DNA from: an uncultured Caulobacter sp.
GTDB lineage: Bacteria > Pseudomonadota > Alphaproteobacteria > Caulobacterales > Caulobacteraceae
Direction of reading: 5' to 3'
Length of the DNA: 62,924 nucleotides
NCBI RefSeq assembly: GCF_947036865.1
Contig: NZ_CAMQSF010000020.1
Location: forward strand, 1-62,924
In this document: positions 27,202-36,547 of the stretch, in pieces
Layout of the letters: each line of letters opens with the position of its first letter
Position numbering within the stretch: the stretch's first letter is position 1
Program-made: the position numbers and the translations under genes
The notes under the pieces: model-generated
What the model was told of the DNA's origin: nothing
The model's input: only the letters and a program-made list of their open reading frames with translations
The model's database searches: none

Positions 27202-28242
27202 CTAAAGCGTCCGCAGGTCGGCTTCCAGCGCGGCCATGTCGGCGGGCGGGGCGGTCTCGAAGCGCAGGGCCTCGCCGGTGATCGGATGGACGAAGCCCAG
27301 CACCGCCGCGTGCAGCGCCTGACGCGCCAGGCCCGCGGCCTGGATCGCGGCGCGCACCGCCTCGGCCGGCTGGCCGGCGCCATAGACCGGATCGCCCAGG
27401 CAGGGCGCGCCCTTGCTGGCCAGGTGGACGCGGATCTGGTGGGTGCGGCCGGTCTCGAGCCGACAGGCCACCCGCGCGGCCAGCGGCCGGTCCGGGGCGC
27501 CGAAGGCGGCCTCGACCCGATAGTGGGTGATCGCCCGGCGGCCGCCGGATTTCAGCACCGCCATCTTCTTGCGGTCGCTGGGCGAGCGGCCCAGCTGGGT
27601 GTCGATCGTCCCTTGCGCCGGGGCCGGCGCGCCGCGGGTCAGGGCCACGTAGAGCCGGTCGATGTCGTGGGTCGAGAACAGTTTCGAGAGGCCCTGGTGG
27701 GCCGCGTCGCTCTTGGCCGCGACCATCACGCCCGAGGTGTCCTTGTCCAGCCGGTGGACGATGCCGGGCCGCGCCACGCCGCCGACGCCCGACAGGCTGG
27801 CGCCGCAGTGGCGCAGCAGGGCGTTGACCAGCGTGCCGTCGGGCGTGCCGGGGCCGGGATGCGCCGCCATGCCGGCGGGCTTGTCGACGACGATCAGGTG
27901 CGCGTCCTCGTAGAGGATCGTCAGCGGAATGGCCTGGGCCAGCGGCTCGGCAGGGGCGGGCGGCGGCACGCTCAGCGCGTAGGTTCCGACCCGCGCCTTG
28001 CGCGAGACGTCGGTCAGAACCTGTCCGTCCACGGCCAGGCGCCCTTCGCCGATCAGCGCCTGCAGACGGGCGCGCGACAGGTCGGGGAACAGCGCGGCCA
28101 GCGCCTTGTCGAGGCGTTGGCCGGCCAGGGCTTGCGGCAGGTCGGCGATCAGGCGATCGCCCGCGTCGCTCGTCTCCAGGGCGCCGTCGTCCAGGATGTC
28201 ATCATCCAGTGTGTCGTCCGCGCCATTCACCGGGGGTTTCAT
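27202..28242 (-). CDS. RluA/RluD-family 23S rRNA pseudouridine synthase
   Basis: 346 residues from ATG 28242. An N-terminal S4 RNA-binding domain (GQRLDKALAALFPDLSRARLQALIGEGRLAVDG) is followed by the catalytic domain with the signature GIVHRLDKDTSG, whose Asp attacks uridine. RLETGRTHQIRVHLAS and GDPVYGAG complete the RluA/RluD pattern. An acidic 25-residue N-terminal extension precedes the S4 domain. RluD is the most likely member because of the S4 domain, but RluC cannot be excluded. Divergent from the TonB receptor at 28323. Confidence 0.92.
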   Translation of the reverse strand: MKPPVNGADDTLDDDILDDGALETSDAGDRLIADLPQALAGQRLDKALAALFPDLSRARLQALIGEGRLAVDGQVLTDVSRKARVGTYALSVPPPAPAEPLAQAIPLTILYEDAHLIVVDKPAGMAAHPGPGTPDGTLVNALLRHCGASLSGVGGVARPGIVHRLDKDTSGVMVAAKSDAAHQGLSKLFSTHDIDRLYVALTRGAPAPAQGTIDTQLGRSPSDRKKMAVLKSGGRRAITHYRVEAAFGAPDRPLAARVACRLETGRTHQIRVHLASKGAPCLGDPVYGAGQPAEAVRAAIQAAGLARQALHAAVLGFVHPITGEALRFETAPPADMAALEADLRTL

Positions 28243-28246
28243 CGCT

Positions 28247-28275
28247 CCGTCACACGCTCGTCGCGTCGCCGACAT
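28247..28275 (+). promoter_or_regulatory. Weak candidate Pho box upstream of the receptor-phoD pair
   Basis: Three heptamers at 11-bp spacing: CCGTCAC (28247-28253), TCGTCGC (28258-28264) and CCGACAT (28269-28275). They resemble the PhoB consensus CTGTCAT repeated every 11 bp. Matches are partial, strongest in the first unit. Context (TonB receptor plus PhoD) makes phosphate control plausible. Confidence 0.3.
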
Positions 28276-28322
28276 CGGCCGTGCCTAGGGCGGGCCCGAG
28301 TTCGTATCCTGGGGGATAGTCG

Positions 28323-30809
28323 ATGCGCGCCTTTCGCACCACCACGCTGTTGACCGCCAGCCTTCTGGCCCTCGCCGCCGCCGCGCCGGCTTTCGCCGCC
28401 GAAACCACGCCCGCCAGCAACACCGAACCGACCCAGCTGGGCGAGCTGGTCGTCACCGCCCAGAAGCGCGCCCAGGATCCGGTCGAGGTGCCGATCGCGG
28501 TGACCGCCTATTCCGGCAAGTTCCTGGAGGCGATCGGCGTCAAGGCGTTCGACGAGCTGTCGGCCTTCACCCCCGGCTTCCTGGTGCAGAACCAGTCGAA
28601 CAACAATTCCGGCTTCGTGATGCGCGGCATCACCTCCGACAGCGGCTCGGCCACCGACGAGACCCGGGTCTCGATCTATCAGGACGGCGTGCCGATCTCG
28701 CGCTCGCGCGGCTCCTATGTCGAGCTGTTCGACATGGAGCGGATCGAGGTCGCCAAGGGACCGCAATCGACGCTGTTCGGGCGCGGCGCGCTGATCGGCG
28801 CGGTGAACCTGGTGCAGAACAAGGCCAATCCGGGCGGCTTCGACTGGTCGGCCAAGGCCGAGGTCGGGACCGAGGGCCGGGTGATCGGCGAGGCGATGAT
28901 CAACGCCCCGCTGGGCGCCGGCGGCGCGGCCTTCCGCCTGGCCGCGCGCTCGCGTCAGGAAGACGGCTACGTCAAGGACGCCGCCGGCGGCGACGCCTAC
29001 AACTCGACCGACACCCAGGCGGTCCGCGCGGCCTTCCACGTCGAGCCAGGCGCCCTGAAGTTCGACCTGATCGGCAACTATCAGGTCGACAAGACCACCG
29101 GCACCTCGTTCAAGAGCCACACCTTCAACCCGACGAACCCGGTCACCGGCGCGGTGCTGGGCGATACGGGCGTCAGCTCCGCCGCCACCCTGGCGCCGGG
29201 CGCGGGCTTCGAGGGCGGCAAGCCGCTGGGTCTGGACCGCAAGGTCTATGGCGTGACGGCCCTGGCCGAGTATCGCCTGAGCGACAGCCTGACCCTGTCG
29301 TCGATCACGGCCGCCCGCGCCTTCCACTCCACCGAGGTGTTCGATCCCGATGGCGCGAGCCTGCCGATCCTGACCTTCGCCGAGGACGCCAAGGGCCGTC
29401 AGCAGAGCCAGGAACTGCGCCTGCGCTACGACGCCGGCGGCCGCTTCTCGGGCTTCGTCGGCGCCAACTATTTCCACGAGACCGGCTCGTGGCGCATTCC
29501 GGGCCAGATGGACGAGCGGCTGGTGCTGGCCCTGCTGGCCGGCAATTCGCCGCTGGGCATCAGCCGTCCCAACCCGCAGCCGCTGGCCTATCTGACCAAT
29601 CCGGCCTACCTGACCCAGGTGCTGCAACTGGGCTTCGGCGTGCCCTCGATCCTGGCGCCCGGCATCGCCGCCAACCTCAAGCCGATCCACCGCGAGACCT
29701 TCGCCAACTATGGCGAAAACACCGCCTATGACGTCTATGCGGACGGCACGTTCAAGCTGACCGACAAGTTCGAGCTGACCGCCGGCCTGCGCTACACCAC
29801 CGAGGACCGCCAAGCGGGCTTCCGCTCCAGCGTCGACAACGGCGGCTCGATCCTGGGCGTCCTGATCAACGCCCCGACGCCCACCAACCTGTTCCTCGCC
29901 GCCCAGCCGAACGCGGTGAACAATCCGGCCTTCCCCAAGATCGGCCTGATCTCGCAGCCCACCTCCAACAACGGCGACAGGTACGATAAGAAGATCGACG
30001 ACCACGGCCTGACCTGGCGCCTGGTGGGCCGCTACGCCCAGTCGGAGAACCTCAGCCTCTACGCCTCTTACGCCCGCGGCCGTCGCCCGGACGTGATCTC
30101 GGCCAGCGCCCCGGCGGCCGCCCTGGGCGCCGCCCGCTTCAGCGTGGTCGACGCCGAGACGGTCGACAGCTACGAGGCTGGCGCCAAGGGCAAGCTGATG
30201 GACGGCCGCCTCTATCTGTCGGGCGCGGTGTTCCGCTACGACTACGACAACTTCGCCACCAGCTTCCGCCAGGGCGCGCAGGTCGTGACGCTCAACGCCG
30301 GCAAGGCCAAGGCCTACGGCTTCGAGGGCGAGGCGCGTCTCCAGGCGGGCGACTATTGGACCCTGTTCGGGACCTACGGCTATAACCACGCCCGTCTCGA
30401 GAGCGGCTTGCGCGCGGGCAACCACTTCCGCCTGTCGCCGGACCACGCCGTCTCGCTCGGCGCCCTGTTCAGCCGCGAGGCGCTCGGTGGAAAGGTGACC
30501 TTCACCCCGACCTACACCTGGCGCTCGAAGATGTTCTTCGACGACGACAACGACCGCTCGGACCTGCAGGCCTCGGGCCTGTTCCCCGACACCATCGTCG
30601 ACGAATTCCAGAACGGCTATGGCCTGCTCAATCTGTGCGTCGGCTTCGGCGCGGTCGACGATCGCTGGAAGGTCGAGGCCTTCGTCGAGAACCTCGGCGA
30701 CGTCCACTATCTGAAGGACGCCGGCAACACCGGCGACAGCTTCGGCATCCCGACCTTCATCGCCGGCAAGCCGCGCATCATGGGGATCGGGGTCAGCTTC
30801 CGCCACTAA
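28323..30809 (+). CDS. TonB-dependent receptor paired with PhoD-type phosphatase
   Basis: 828 residues with a signal peptide cleaved near AFA/A (residue 25) and the start of the plug marked by LGELVVTAQKRAQDPVEVPIAVTAYSG. This is the VTAQKR-type receptor family used for siderophores and diverse small molecules, unlike the VTGxRASL receptors of the nag locus. The barrel ends in MGIGVSFRH. A PhoD-like gene follows after 91 nt on the same strand, so a phosphorylated organic substrate is a reasonable guess. No carbohydrate genes are adjacent. Confidence 0.9.
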   Translation: MRAFRTTTLLTASLLALAAAAPAFAAETTPASNTEPTQLGELVVTAQKRAQDPVEVPIAVTAYSGKFLEAIGVKAFDELSAFTPGFLVQNQSNNNSGFVMRGITSDSGSATDETRVSIYQDGVPISRSRGSYVELFDMERIEVAKGPQSTLFGRGALIGAVNLVQNKANPGGFDWSAKAEVGTEGRVIGEAMINAPLGAGGAAFRLAARSRQEDGYVKDAAGGDAYNSTDTQAVRAAFHVEPGALKFDLIGNYQVDKTTGTSFKSHTFNPTNPVTGAVLGDTGVSSAATLAPGAGFEGGKPLGLDRKVYGVTALAEYRLSDSLTLSSITAARAFHSTEVFDPDGASLPILTFAEDAKGRQQSQELRLRYDAGGRFSGFVGANYFHETGSWRIPGQMDERLVLALLAGNSPLGISRPNPQPLAYLTNPAYLTQVLQLGFGVPSILAPGIAANLKPIHRETFANYGENTAYDVYADGTFKLTDKFELTAGLRYTTEDRQAGFRSSVDNGGSILGVLINAPTPTNLFLAAQPNAVNNPAFPKIGLISQPTSNNGDRYDKKIDDHGLTWRLVGRYAQSENLSLYASYARGRRPDVISASAPAAALGAARFSVVDAETVDSYEAGAKGKLMDGRLYLSGAVFRYDYDNFATSFRQGAQVVTLNAGKAKAYGFEGEARLQAGDYWTLFGTYGYNHARLESGLRAGNHFRLSPDHAVSLGALFSREALGGKVTFTPTYTWRSKMFFDDDNDRSDLQASGLFPDTIVDEFQNGYGLLNLCVGFGAVDDRWKVEAFVENLGDVHYLKDAGNTGDSFGIPTFIAGKPRIMGIGVSFRH

Positions 30810-30900
30810 GGCCCGTCGCCGTCGTCTCGCGAGCGCATCGTGGGATGACGGCGCGGCCATCCTGCTGTTTCGTACGCCAAAGCCGTTCGGGGAGAGCGCC

Positions 30901-32604
30901 ATGACGATCGATCGCCGCAAGCTTCTGGGTCTTCTGGGCGTGTCCGGCGCCGCCGCCGCCAGCGAGGCGGTCGCCGCCCCCGCCGGCGCCTATGCCGGAC
31001 CCGTGGCGTTCGAGCACGGCGTGGCCAGCGGCGATCCCGGGCCGAACGCGGTGATCCTGTGGACCCGCGTGACGCCCAAGCAGGCGACCACGGCCGACAT
31101 CCCGGTCGAGCTGGAAGTGGCCAAGGATCCGGCCTTCAAGACGATCCTGCGCCGGACCAAGGGCCTGGTCGCGCCGGCCGCCCGCGACTGGACCGTCAAG
31201 CACGACCTGACCGGCCCGGACCTCAAGCCGGCGACCGAATACTGGTACCGCTTCAAGGCGGGCGACGCGGTCTCGCCGATCGGCCGCACCAAGACCTTGC
31301 CGGTCGGCCCGACCACCGACGCCGTCTTGGCGGTGGTGTCGTGCAGCCTCTATCCGAACGGCTATTTCAACGCCTACGACGCGATCGCCAAGCTCAAGCG
31401 CGTCGACGCGGTGCTGCATCTGGGCGACTACATCTATGAGTACGGCGCCGCGCCCGGCGACTACGGCATGAACTCGCCGGTCGCCAAGCTGCGCACGCCC
31501 CAGCCCCCGCGCGAGATCCTGAGTCTCGCCGACTATCGCCAGCGCCACGCGCTCTACAAGACCGACCCCGCGTCCCAGGCCGCCCACGCCCGCGCGCCCT
31601 GGATCGTCGTGTGGGACGACCACGAAACCGCCAACGACAGCTGGACCGGCGGGGCCGAGAACCACCAGCCGGCCACCGAGGGCGACTGGGCCACGCGCAA
31701 GGCCGCGGCTCTGAAGGCCTATTACGAGTGGATGCCGATCCGCGAGCCCGCCCCCGGCGCCCTGCCGGAGGCCGCCTGGCGCGGCTTCCAGTTCGGCGAC
31801 GTCGCCACCCTGCTGATGACCGAGACCCGCCTGACGGCCCGCACTCATCAGCTGAGCTACGAGACCGACCTGACCTTCGTCGACGGCAAGCCCGACGCGG
31901 CGGCCTTCATCGCCAAGTGGAAGGATCCTTCGCGCCGGATGATGGGCGAGGGCCAGGAACAGTGGCTGGCCAAGTCGGTCGGCGAGTCGATGAAGGCTGG
32001 CGTCGCCTGGCAGGTGCTGGGCAACCAGGTGGTCATGGCCCGCGTCGCGCCGGCCGACCTGCGCAAGACCATGGGCGACCAGGCCTACGCCGCCGCCATG
32101 GCCAAGCTGCCGGCCTATGTCCAGAAGCGCGTGGCGGAGTCGGCGGCGATGTCGGCCTATGACATCCCCTCGAACCTCGACTCCTGGGACGGCTATCCGG
32201 CCGACCGCCAGCGGGTCTACGATATCTTCTCCGCCGCCAAGGCGCGGCCGATCGTGCTGTCGGGCGACAGCCACATGTTCTGGGCCAACGAGCTGTGGAA
32301 CGACGCCGGCGACACGCTGGTGGCCGCCGAGTTCGGCACGACGTCGGTGACCTCGCCCGGCTACGGCGACGCCATCCCCGGCGCGCCGATCGGCGAGGCC
32401 TTCGTGCAGCGCAACAAGGAAGTCAAGTACGTCCACCCCGCCGCCAAGGGCTTCCTGCTGCTGACCCTGGAGCACGGCAAGGCGACCGGCGAACTGATCG
32501 CCGTCTCGACGATCCACGCCACCGACTACACCACCAGCGTCCTGAAGCGCTTCGTCGTCACCCCGGCCAAGACCGGCGGCGTCGAGCCGCTGAAGGAAGT
32601 CTAG
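30901..32604 (+). CDS. phoD: PhoD-family alkaline phosphatase/phosphodiesterase
   Basis: 567 residues. The N-terminus MTIDRRKLLGLLGVSG has a twin-arginine export signal, typical for PhoD, which folds before export. The family's N-terminal Ig-like domain (FEHGVASGDPGPNAVILWTRV) precedes the catalytic part. Metal-binding motifs are LHLGDYIYEYG, VVWDDHETANDSW and LSGDSHMFWANE. It releases phosphate from organic phosphodi- or monoesters in the periplasm. The stop overlaps the convergent LysE gene by four bases. Confidence 0.93.
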   Translation: MTIDRRKLLGLLGVSGAAAASEAVAAPAGAYAGPVAFEHGVASGDPGPNAVILWTRVTPKQATTADIPVELEVAKDPAFKTILRRTKGLVAPAARDWTVKHDLTGPDLKPATEYWYRFKAGDAVSPIGRTKTLPVGPTTDAVLAVVSCSLYPNGYFNAYDAIAKLKRVDAVLHLGDYIYEYGAAPGDYGMNSPVAKLRTPQPPREILSLADYRQRHALYKTDPASQAAHARAPWIVVWDDHETANDSWTGGAENHQPATEGDWATRKAAALKAYYEWMPIREPAPGALPEAAWRGFQFGDVATLLMTETRLTARTHQLSYETDLTFVDGKPDAAAFIAKWKDPSRRMMGEGQEQWLAKSVGESMKAGVAWQVLGNQVVMARVAPADLRKTMGDQAYAAAMAKLPAYVQKRVAESAAMSAYDIPSNLDSWDGYPADRQRVYDIFSAAKARPIVLSGDSHMFWANELWNDAGDTLVAAEFGTTSVTSPGYGDAIPGAPIGEAFVQRNKEVKYVHPAAKGFLLLTLEHGKATGELIAVSTIHATDYTTSVLKRFVVTPAKTGGVEPLKEV

Positions 32605-33227
32605 CGCCGCTCCAGCGCCAGCCGCAGGCCGAACGCCACGAAGACCCCGCCGGTGACGCGGTCGAGCCAACGCACGACCGCGCCCACGCGCAGCAGGCCG
32701 GCGATCGGCACGGTGGCGGCGATCAGGACGGCGAACCAGGCCAGGCCCTCCGCCACGTGGATGCCGGCCAGCAGCAGGCCAAAGCGCCCCGGATCGACGC
32801 CGGGCGGAATGAACTGCGGCAGGAACGAGACGTAAAAGATCCCGACCTTGGGATTGAGCAGGTTGGTCAGCAGGCCCCGGCGCAGCGCCGCGATCGGACC
32901 GGCGTCGACGGCGCGCATCTCGCCGGGCTCGAACCGGTCGCGCGGCTTTACGATCATGCGAAGGCCCGTACAGGCCAGGTACAGCGCGCCCGCCCACTTC
33001 AGGATCGCATAGGCCGTTTCCGAAGCGGTCAGCAGCGCGCCGGCTCCGAACGCCGCCGCCGCGCCCCAGATCAGGCAGCCGAGACCGATCCCGAGCGCCG
33101 CCCCTGCCGCCCGGCGCGGTCCCTCGGCGGCGGCGGTGCGGATAACGAGCGCGGTGTCGAGGCCCGGCGTCAGGGTCAGCAGGCCGGCGGCGAAGGCGAA
33201 GGCGATCAGCGCCTGGCTGGTTGTCAT
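32601..33227 (-). CDS. LysE/RhtB-family amino-acid exporter
   Basis: 208-residue inner-membrane protein with about six hydrophobic segments. The family motif LTPGLDTALVIRTAAAEGPRRAAGAALGIGLG lies at 18-50 and LTNLLNPKVGIFYVSFLPQF at about 117-137. It probably exports an amino acid or derivative; the substrate is not predictable. I chose ATG 33227 with AAAGG upstream instead of a longer reading from 33290. It converges on phoD with a 4-bp overlap and is divergent from the acyltransferase gene at 33274. Confidence 0.9.
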   Translation of the reverse strand: MTTSQALIAFAFAAGLLTLTPGLDTALVIRTAAAEGPRRAAGAALGIGLGCLIWGAAAAFGAGALLTASETAYAILKWAGALYLACTGLRMIVKPRDRFEPGEMRAVDAGPIAALRRGLLTNLLNPKVGIFYVSFLPQFIPPGVDPGRFGLLLAGIHVAEGLAWFAVLIAATVPIAGLLRVGAVVRWLDRVTGGVFVAFGLRLALERR

Positions 33228-33273
33228 CGCGGCCTTTCCGGGTTTCTCAACCAATCCATGGCTTTCTCGTCGG

Positions 33274-34290
33274 ATGACCGCAAGCCGCATCCCCGGCCTG
33301 GACGCCCTGCGAGGCCTCGCCGCGCTTCTGGTGCTCGGCTATCATGCACGAACCGTCGCGCCGCTCGCCGCGATCTGGCCTCCGGTGGCGCTGGGTCATG
33401 GCTATCTGGCGGTCGACCTCTTCTTCGTGATCAGCGGCTTCGTGCTGGCGCGGGCGTATGATGAGCGGCTGACGGCCGGCGAGGGCGGCGCGTTCATGGT
33501 CCGCCGCCTCAAGCGCCTCTATCCGATGGCGCTGCTGGGCCTGTTGCTGGGCGCGGCGATCTGTCTGGGCCAGGGCAAGGACCCGGTCTCGGTCATGCTG
33601 CTGCTGGCGCTCGGCCTCGTCTTCGCGCCGTTCACCGGCGGGCGCGACGTCTTCCCGCTGAACGGGCCGCAGTGGTCGCTGATGTGGGAGCTGCTGGCCA
33701 ACCTCGCCTATGCCCTGGTCGCGCCGTGGCTGACGACGCGGCGGCTGATCGGGCTCGTCCTCGTCGCCGGCGTCGCGCATGCCGGCCTAGTCCTGAGCCA
33801 CGGCACGGGCTCGCTCGGGCCCTACGCCCAGGACGGGTGGGCCGGCGCGCCGCGCGTCGTGTTCGGCTTCTTCGCCGGCGTGCTGCTGGCCCGCCAGAGG
33901 TTCAAGGTCCCGGACGCGCCGATCGCCGTGCTGCTCGCGCTGGTGGTTCTGACCCTGTCGCCGCCGGTTCCCGAATTCGCCCGAGGGGTCTTCGATCTCG
34001 TCGCGGCCCTGGCGGTGTTCCCGCTGGTGGTCGCCAGCGCGGCCGGCGCCGAGGTCGGCGTCCTACGCCCGCTGCTCGATCGCCTGGCGGGGCTGTCCTA
34101 CGCCCTCTACGCCCTGCACATCCCGATCGTGCTGGGTCTGGCGCACTGGGGCCTCGGCGCCCTGGCGATTCCCGCCGCGCTCGTCGCCGCCTGGGCCGCG
34201 CACCGGTGGTTCGAGCCCTGGGCCGCCAGCCTGCTGGCGCGCAAGCCTCAGGGCTTCTCGACCAGCTTGCCGTCCTCGAGCACGCGGTAG
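33274..34290 (+). CDS. Acyltransferase-3 (OafA/YrhL-type) membrane protein
   Basis: 338 residues with the acyltransferase-3 opening [22 protein letters not shown], whose final His-Arg is the presumed catalytic pair. It then has about ten membrane segments, an internal [10 protein letters not shown] motif, RLKRLYPM and [12 protein letters not shown] near the end. Such enzymes O-acylate surface polysaccharides or lipids. The C-terminal ~14 codons (34248-34290) lie inside the 3' end of the convergent hisI gene. The last residues ([11 protein letters not shown]) are therefore unlikely to be functionally constrained. No sugar-biosynthesis genes are adjacent. Confidence 0.88.
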   Translation: MTASRIPGLDALRGLAALLVLGYHARTVAPLAAIWPPVALGHGYLAVDLFFVISGFVLARAYDERLTAGEGGAFMVRRLKRLYPMALLGLLLGAAICLGQGKDPVSVMLLLALGLVFAPFTGGRDVFPLNGPQWSLMWELLANLAYALVAPWLTTRRLIGLVLVAGVAHAGLVLSHGTGSLGPYAQDGWAGAPRVVFGFFAGVLLARQRFKVPDAPIAVLLALVVLTLSPPVPEFARGVFDLVAALAVFPLVVASAAGAEVGVLRPLLDRLAGLSYALYALHIPIVLGLAHWGLGALAIPAALVAAWAAHRWFEPWAASLLARKPQGFSTSLPSSSTR

Positions 34291-34646
34291 AAGCACGAGC
34301 GGAAGCCCACGTGGCAGGCCCCGCCGTCGCCGCGCGGGCGCACCTTCAGCAGCACCGCGTCCTGATCGCAGTCGACCCGCAGCTCGGCCACGTCCTGCAA
34401 CTGGCCGCTGGTCTCGCCCTTCTTCCAGAGTTCTCCGCGCGAGCGGCTGAAATAGTGGGCGATCCCTGTCTCGATGGTGAGCTTCAGGGCCTCGTCGTTC
34501 ATCCAGGCCAGCATCAGGATCTCGCCGGTGTCGGCGTGCTGGGCCACCGCCACGACCAGGCCGTCGCCGTTGAAGCGCGGCGCGAGCGCCGTCCCGCGCT
34601 CCAGCTCGGCCTTGCTGTGGACTTCCGGAAACAGGTCGGTGCTCAT
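34248..34646 (-). CDS. hisI: Phosphoribosyl-AMP cyclohydrolase HisI
   Basis: 132 residues, the monofunctional alphaproteobacterial form without the HisE domain. It catalyses the third step of histidine biosynthesis. Signature segments are [37 protein letters not shown], the metal-binding [11 protein letters not shown], and [14 protein letters not shown] with the zinc cysteines. ATG 34646 gives the normal length. The gene is isolated from other his genes. Its 3' end overlaps the convergent acyltransferase by 43 bp. Confidence 0.96.
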   Translation of the reverse strand: MSTDLFPEVHSKAELERGTALAPRFNGDGLVVAVAQHADTGEILMLAWMNDEALKLTIETGIAHYFSRSRGELWKKGETSGQLQDVAELRVDCDQDAVLLKVRPRGDGGACHVGFRSCFYRVLEDGKLVEKP

Positions 34647-34707
34647 GGGCCACATATGGCGCGAAAGGGTCGCCTGCGCTAGGTTCCGGCCGCTTCTGGG
34701 GAAGGCG

Positions 34708-35592
34708 ATGAACCTGAAAGACCGGATCAAGGCCGCCGTCGCGGCTCTGGACGTCTGGGCCCGGCCTTGGGCGCGACGCTCGCGGTGGAACGGCTATGCC
34801 TACGAGTTCCTGCTGTTCGGCCTCAAGCAGGCCTGGGCCTGCCTGTTCGGCGGCCTGATGCTGGCCCTGCTGGTCGGCACCCACCTGTTCTGGCCCGCCC
34901 ACGCGCCGCTGGCCCGCTACGACTTTCTCGTCATCGCCTCGGTCGCCATCCAGGCCCTGCTGCTGGCCCTGAAGCTGGAGCGCTGGGACGAGGCGCTGGT
35001 CATCTTCATGTTCCACGCCGTCGGCACGGTGATGGAGCTGTTCAAGACCGCCCACGGCTCGTGGATCTATCCCGAGCCCAGCCTGCTGCGCATCGGCGGC
35101 GTGCCGCTGTTCACCGGCTTCATGTACGCCTGCGTCGGCAGCTACATCGCGCGGATCTGGCGTCTGTTCGACATCACCTTCGAGCGCTACCCGCCGTTCT
35201 GGACGACCCACATCCTGGCGGTGCTCATCTACGCCAACTTCTTCACCCACCACTACATGATCGACTTCCGGGTGGGACTGTTCGCCCTCTCGGCGATCCT
35301 GTTCGGCCGGACCTGGTTCGTGTTCACGCCGGATCAGACGGCGCGGCGGATGCCGATGCTGATGGGCGCGGTGCTGGTGTCGCTGTTCATCTGGTTCGCC
35401 GAGAACCTCGGCACCTTCGCCGGGGCCTGGATCTATCCCAGCCAGGCGGACGGGTGGCGCCTGGTGCCGATCGAGAAGATGGGCGCCTGGTATCTGTTGA
35501 TGCTGATCAGCTTCGTGCTGGTGACCCTGGTGCACCGGCCGGTGGACGCCTGCGTGGCGCGGCTGCGCGAGGGAATCTGGCGGGCGGCTTAG
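34708..35592 (+). CDS. DUF817 family membrane protein
   Basis: 294 residues with about eight hydrophobic segments and conserved-looking aromatic/charged motifs ([66 protein letters not shown]). These match the DUF817 integral membrane family, whose function is unknown to me. The ATG at 34708 is preceded by GGGGAAGG. It is divergent from hisI and followed by a palindromic repeat. Confidence 0.8.
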   Translation: MNLKDRIKAAVAALDVWARPWARRSRWNGYAYEFLLFGLKQAWACLFGGLMLALLVGTHLFWPAHAPLARYDFLVIASVAIQALLLALKLERWDEALVIFMFHAVGTVMELFKTAHGSWIYPEPSLLRIGGVPLFTGFMYACVGSYIARIWRLFDITFERYPPFWTTHILAVLIYANFFTHHYMIDFRVGLFALSAILFGRTWFVFTPDQTARRMPMLMGAVLVSLFIWFAENLGTFAGAWIYPSQADGWRLVPIEKMGAWYLLMLISFVLVTLVHRPVDACVARLREGIWRAA

Positions 35593-35601
35593 AGGGGCGC
35601 A

Positions 35602-35705
35602 GTGCGTCCTTCGAGGCCCGCCGCGCGGGCGCCTCAGGATGAGGGGTTGAGCACAGCCTCCTCATCCTGAGGTGCGCGCTTCTAAGCGCGCCTCGAAGGA
35701 CGCAC
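35602..35705. repeat. Nested palindromic repeat overlapping the 3' end of folE
   Basis: Perfect 16-bp inverted arms GTGCGTCCTTCGAGGC (35602-35617) and its complement (35690-35705). Inside these is a second perfect pair, CCTCAGGATGAGG (35632-35644) and its complement (35660-35672). The right arm is coding: it supplies the last codons of folE on the minus strand and places the stop at 35682-35684. Confidence 0.85.
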
Positions 35706-36332
35706 CAGGTCCATGAACCGCTGCTGCAGGACCTTGTCGGTCTTGAAGACGCCCCGGAACTGGGTGGTGATGGTCGAGACGTCGTGGTGGTGGACGCCGC
35801 GCGTGCTCATGCACTGGTGCTCGGCGTCGATCAGCACGGCGACGCCGGCGGCCGACAGGTGGTCCTCGATGGCGTCGGCGATCTGCATGGTCATGGTCTC
35901 CTGGGTCTGGAGACGCTTGGCGAAGATCTCGACCAGGCGCGCGAGCTTCGACAGGCCCACGACCTTGCCGGTCGGCATGTACGCCACCCAGGCCTTGCCC
36001 AGGAACGGCGCCATGTGGTGCTCGCAGTGGCTCTGCACGTCGATGCCGCGCAGCATGACCATGTCGTCATAGCCCTGCACGTCCTCGAAGGTGCGCGACA
36101 GCTCCTTGGCCGGATCGCCCTGATAGCCCGAGAACCACTCGCCGAACGCGTCGACCACGCGCTTGGGCGTATCCAGCAGACCCTCTCGATCCGGATTGTC
36201 GCCGGCCCAGGCCAGCAGGGTGCGGACGGCGGCCAGCGCCTCGTCGCGCGAGGGGCGCTGGGTGGGTTCCAGGTCGAGGCCGGTGGTGTCGTCGGAGCCG
36301 ATCAGGGCTCGGTCGCGGGTCAGGGCGTCCAT
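35682..36332 (-). CDS. folE: GTP cyclohydrolase I FolE
   Basis: 216 residues. It converts GTP to dihydroneopterin triphosphate, the first step of folate synthesis. Zinc-site and catalytic motifs are present: DVQSHCEHHMAPFLGKAWVAYMP, VGLSKLARLVEIFAKRLQTQE and a later AEHQCMSTRGVHHHDVSTITTQFRG. I chose ATG 36332. The C-terminus VRPSRRA is encoded by one arm of an intergenic palindrome, so the natural end of the protein seems to have been replaced. The upstream leader holds a hairpin at 36366-36386. Confidence 0.95.
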   Translation of the reverse strand: MDALTRDRALIGSDDTTGLDLEPTQRPSRDEALAAVRTLLAWAGDNPDREGLLDTPKRVVDAFGEWFSGYQGDPAKELSRTFEDVQGYDDMVMLRGIDVQSHCEHHMAPFLGKAWVAYMPTGKVVGLSKLARLVEIFAKRLQTQETMTMQIADAIEDHLSAAGVAVLIDAEHQCMSTRGVHHHDVSTITTQFRGVFKTDKVLQQRFMDLVRPSRRA

Positions 36333-36365
36333 GTTGGCGGGGTTCTTTCCACGGGCTGAGTTGCG

Positions 36366-36386
36366 CCAGGACGCCTGTCGTCCTGG
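36366..36386. repeat. Short hairpin in the folE leader
   Basis: CCAGGACG (36366-36373) and CGTCCTGG (36379-36386) form an 8-bp perfect stem with a 5-nt loop. It lies 34 bp upstream of the folE start in the folE-cysS divergent gap. No T-run follows, so it may be a repeat remnant or a leader structure. Confidence 0.5.
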
Positions 36387-36547
36387 AATGACGCGTGCCA
36401 CCCGTTTCACGGATACGGTCCGTCCGTCCGACCAGACGTATCTTGACCGGACGTCGTGTTGGGCGTGGCCCTGACCGCATCTGAACGATATATGGGGCCC
36501 GCCCGCCGATCGGGCAACATCTCCCTACGTCAGGCCGCCACGACCCC

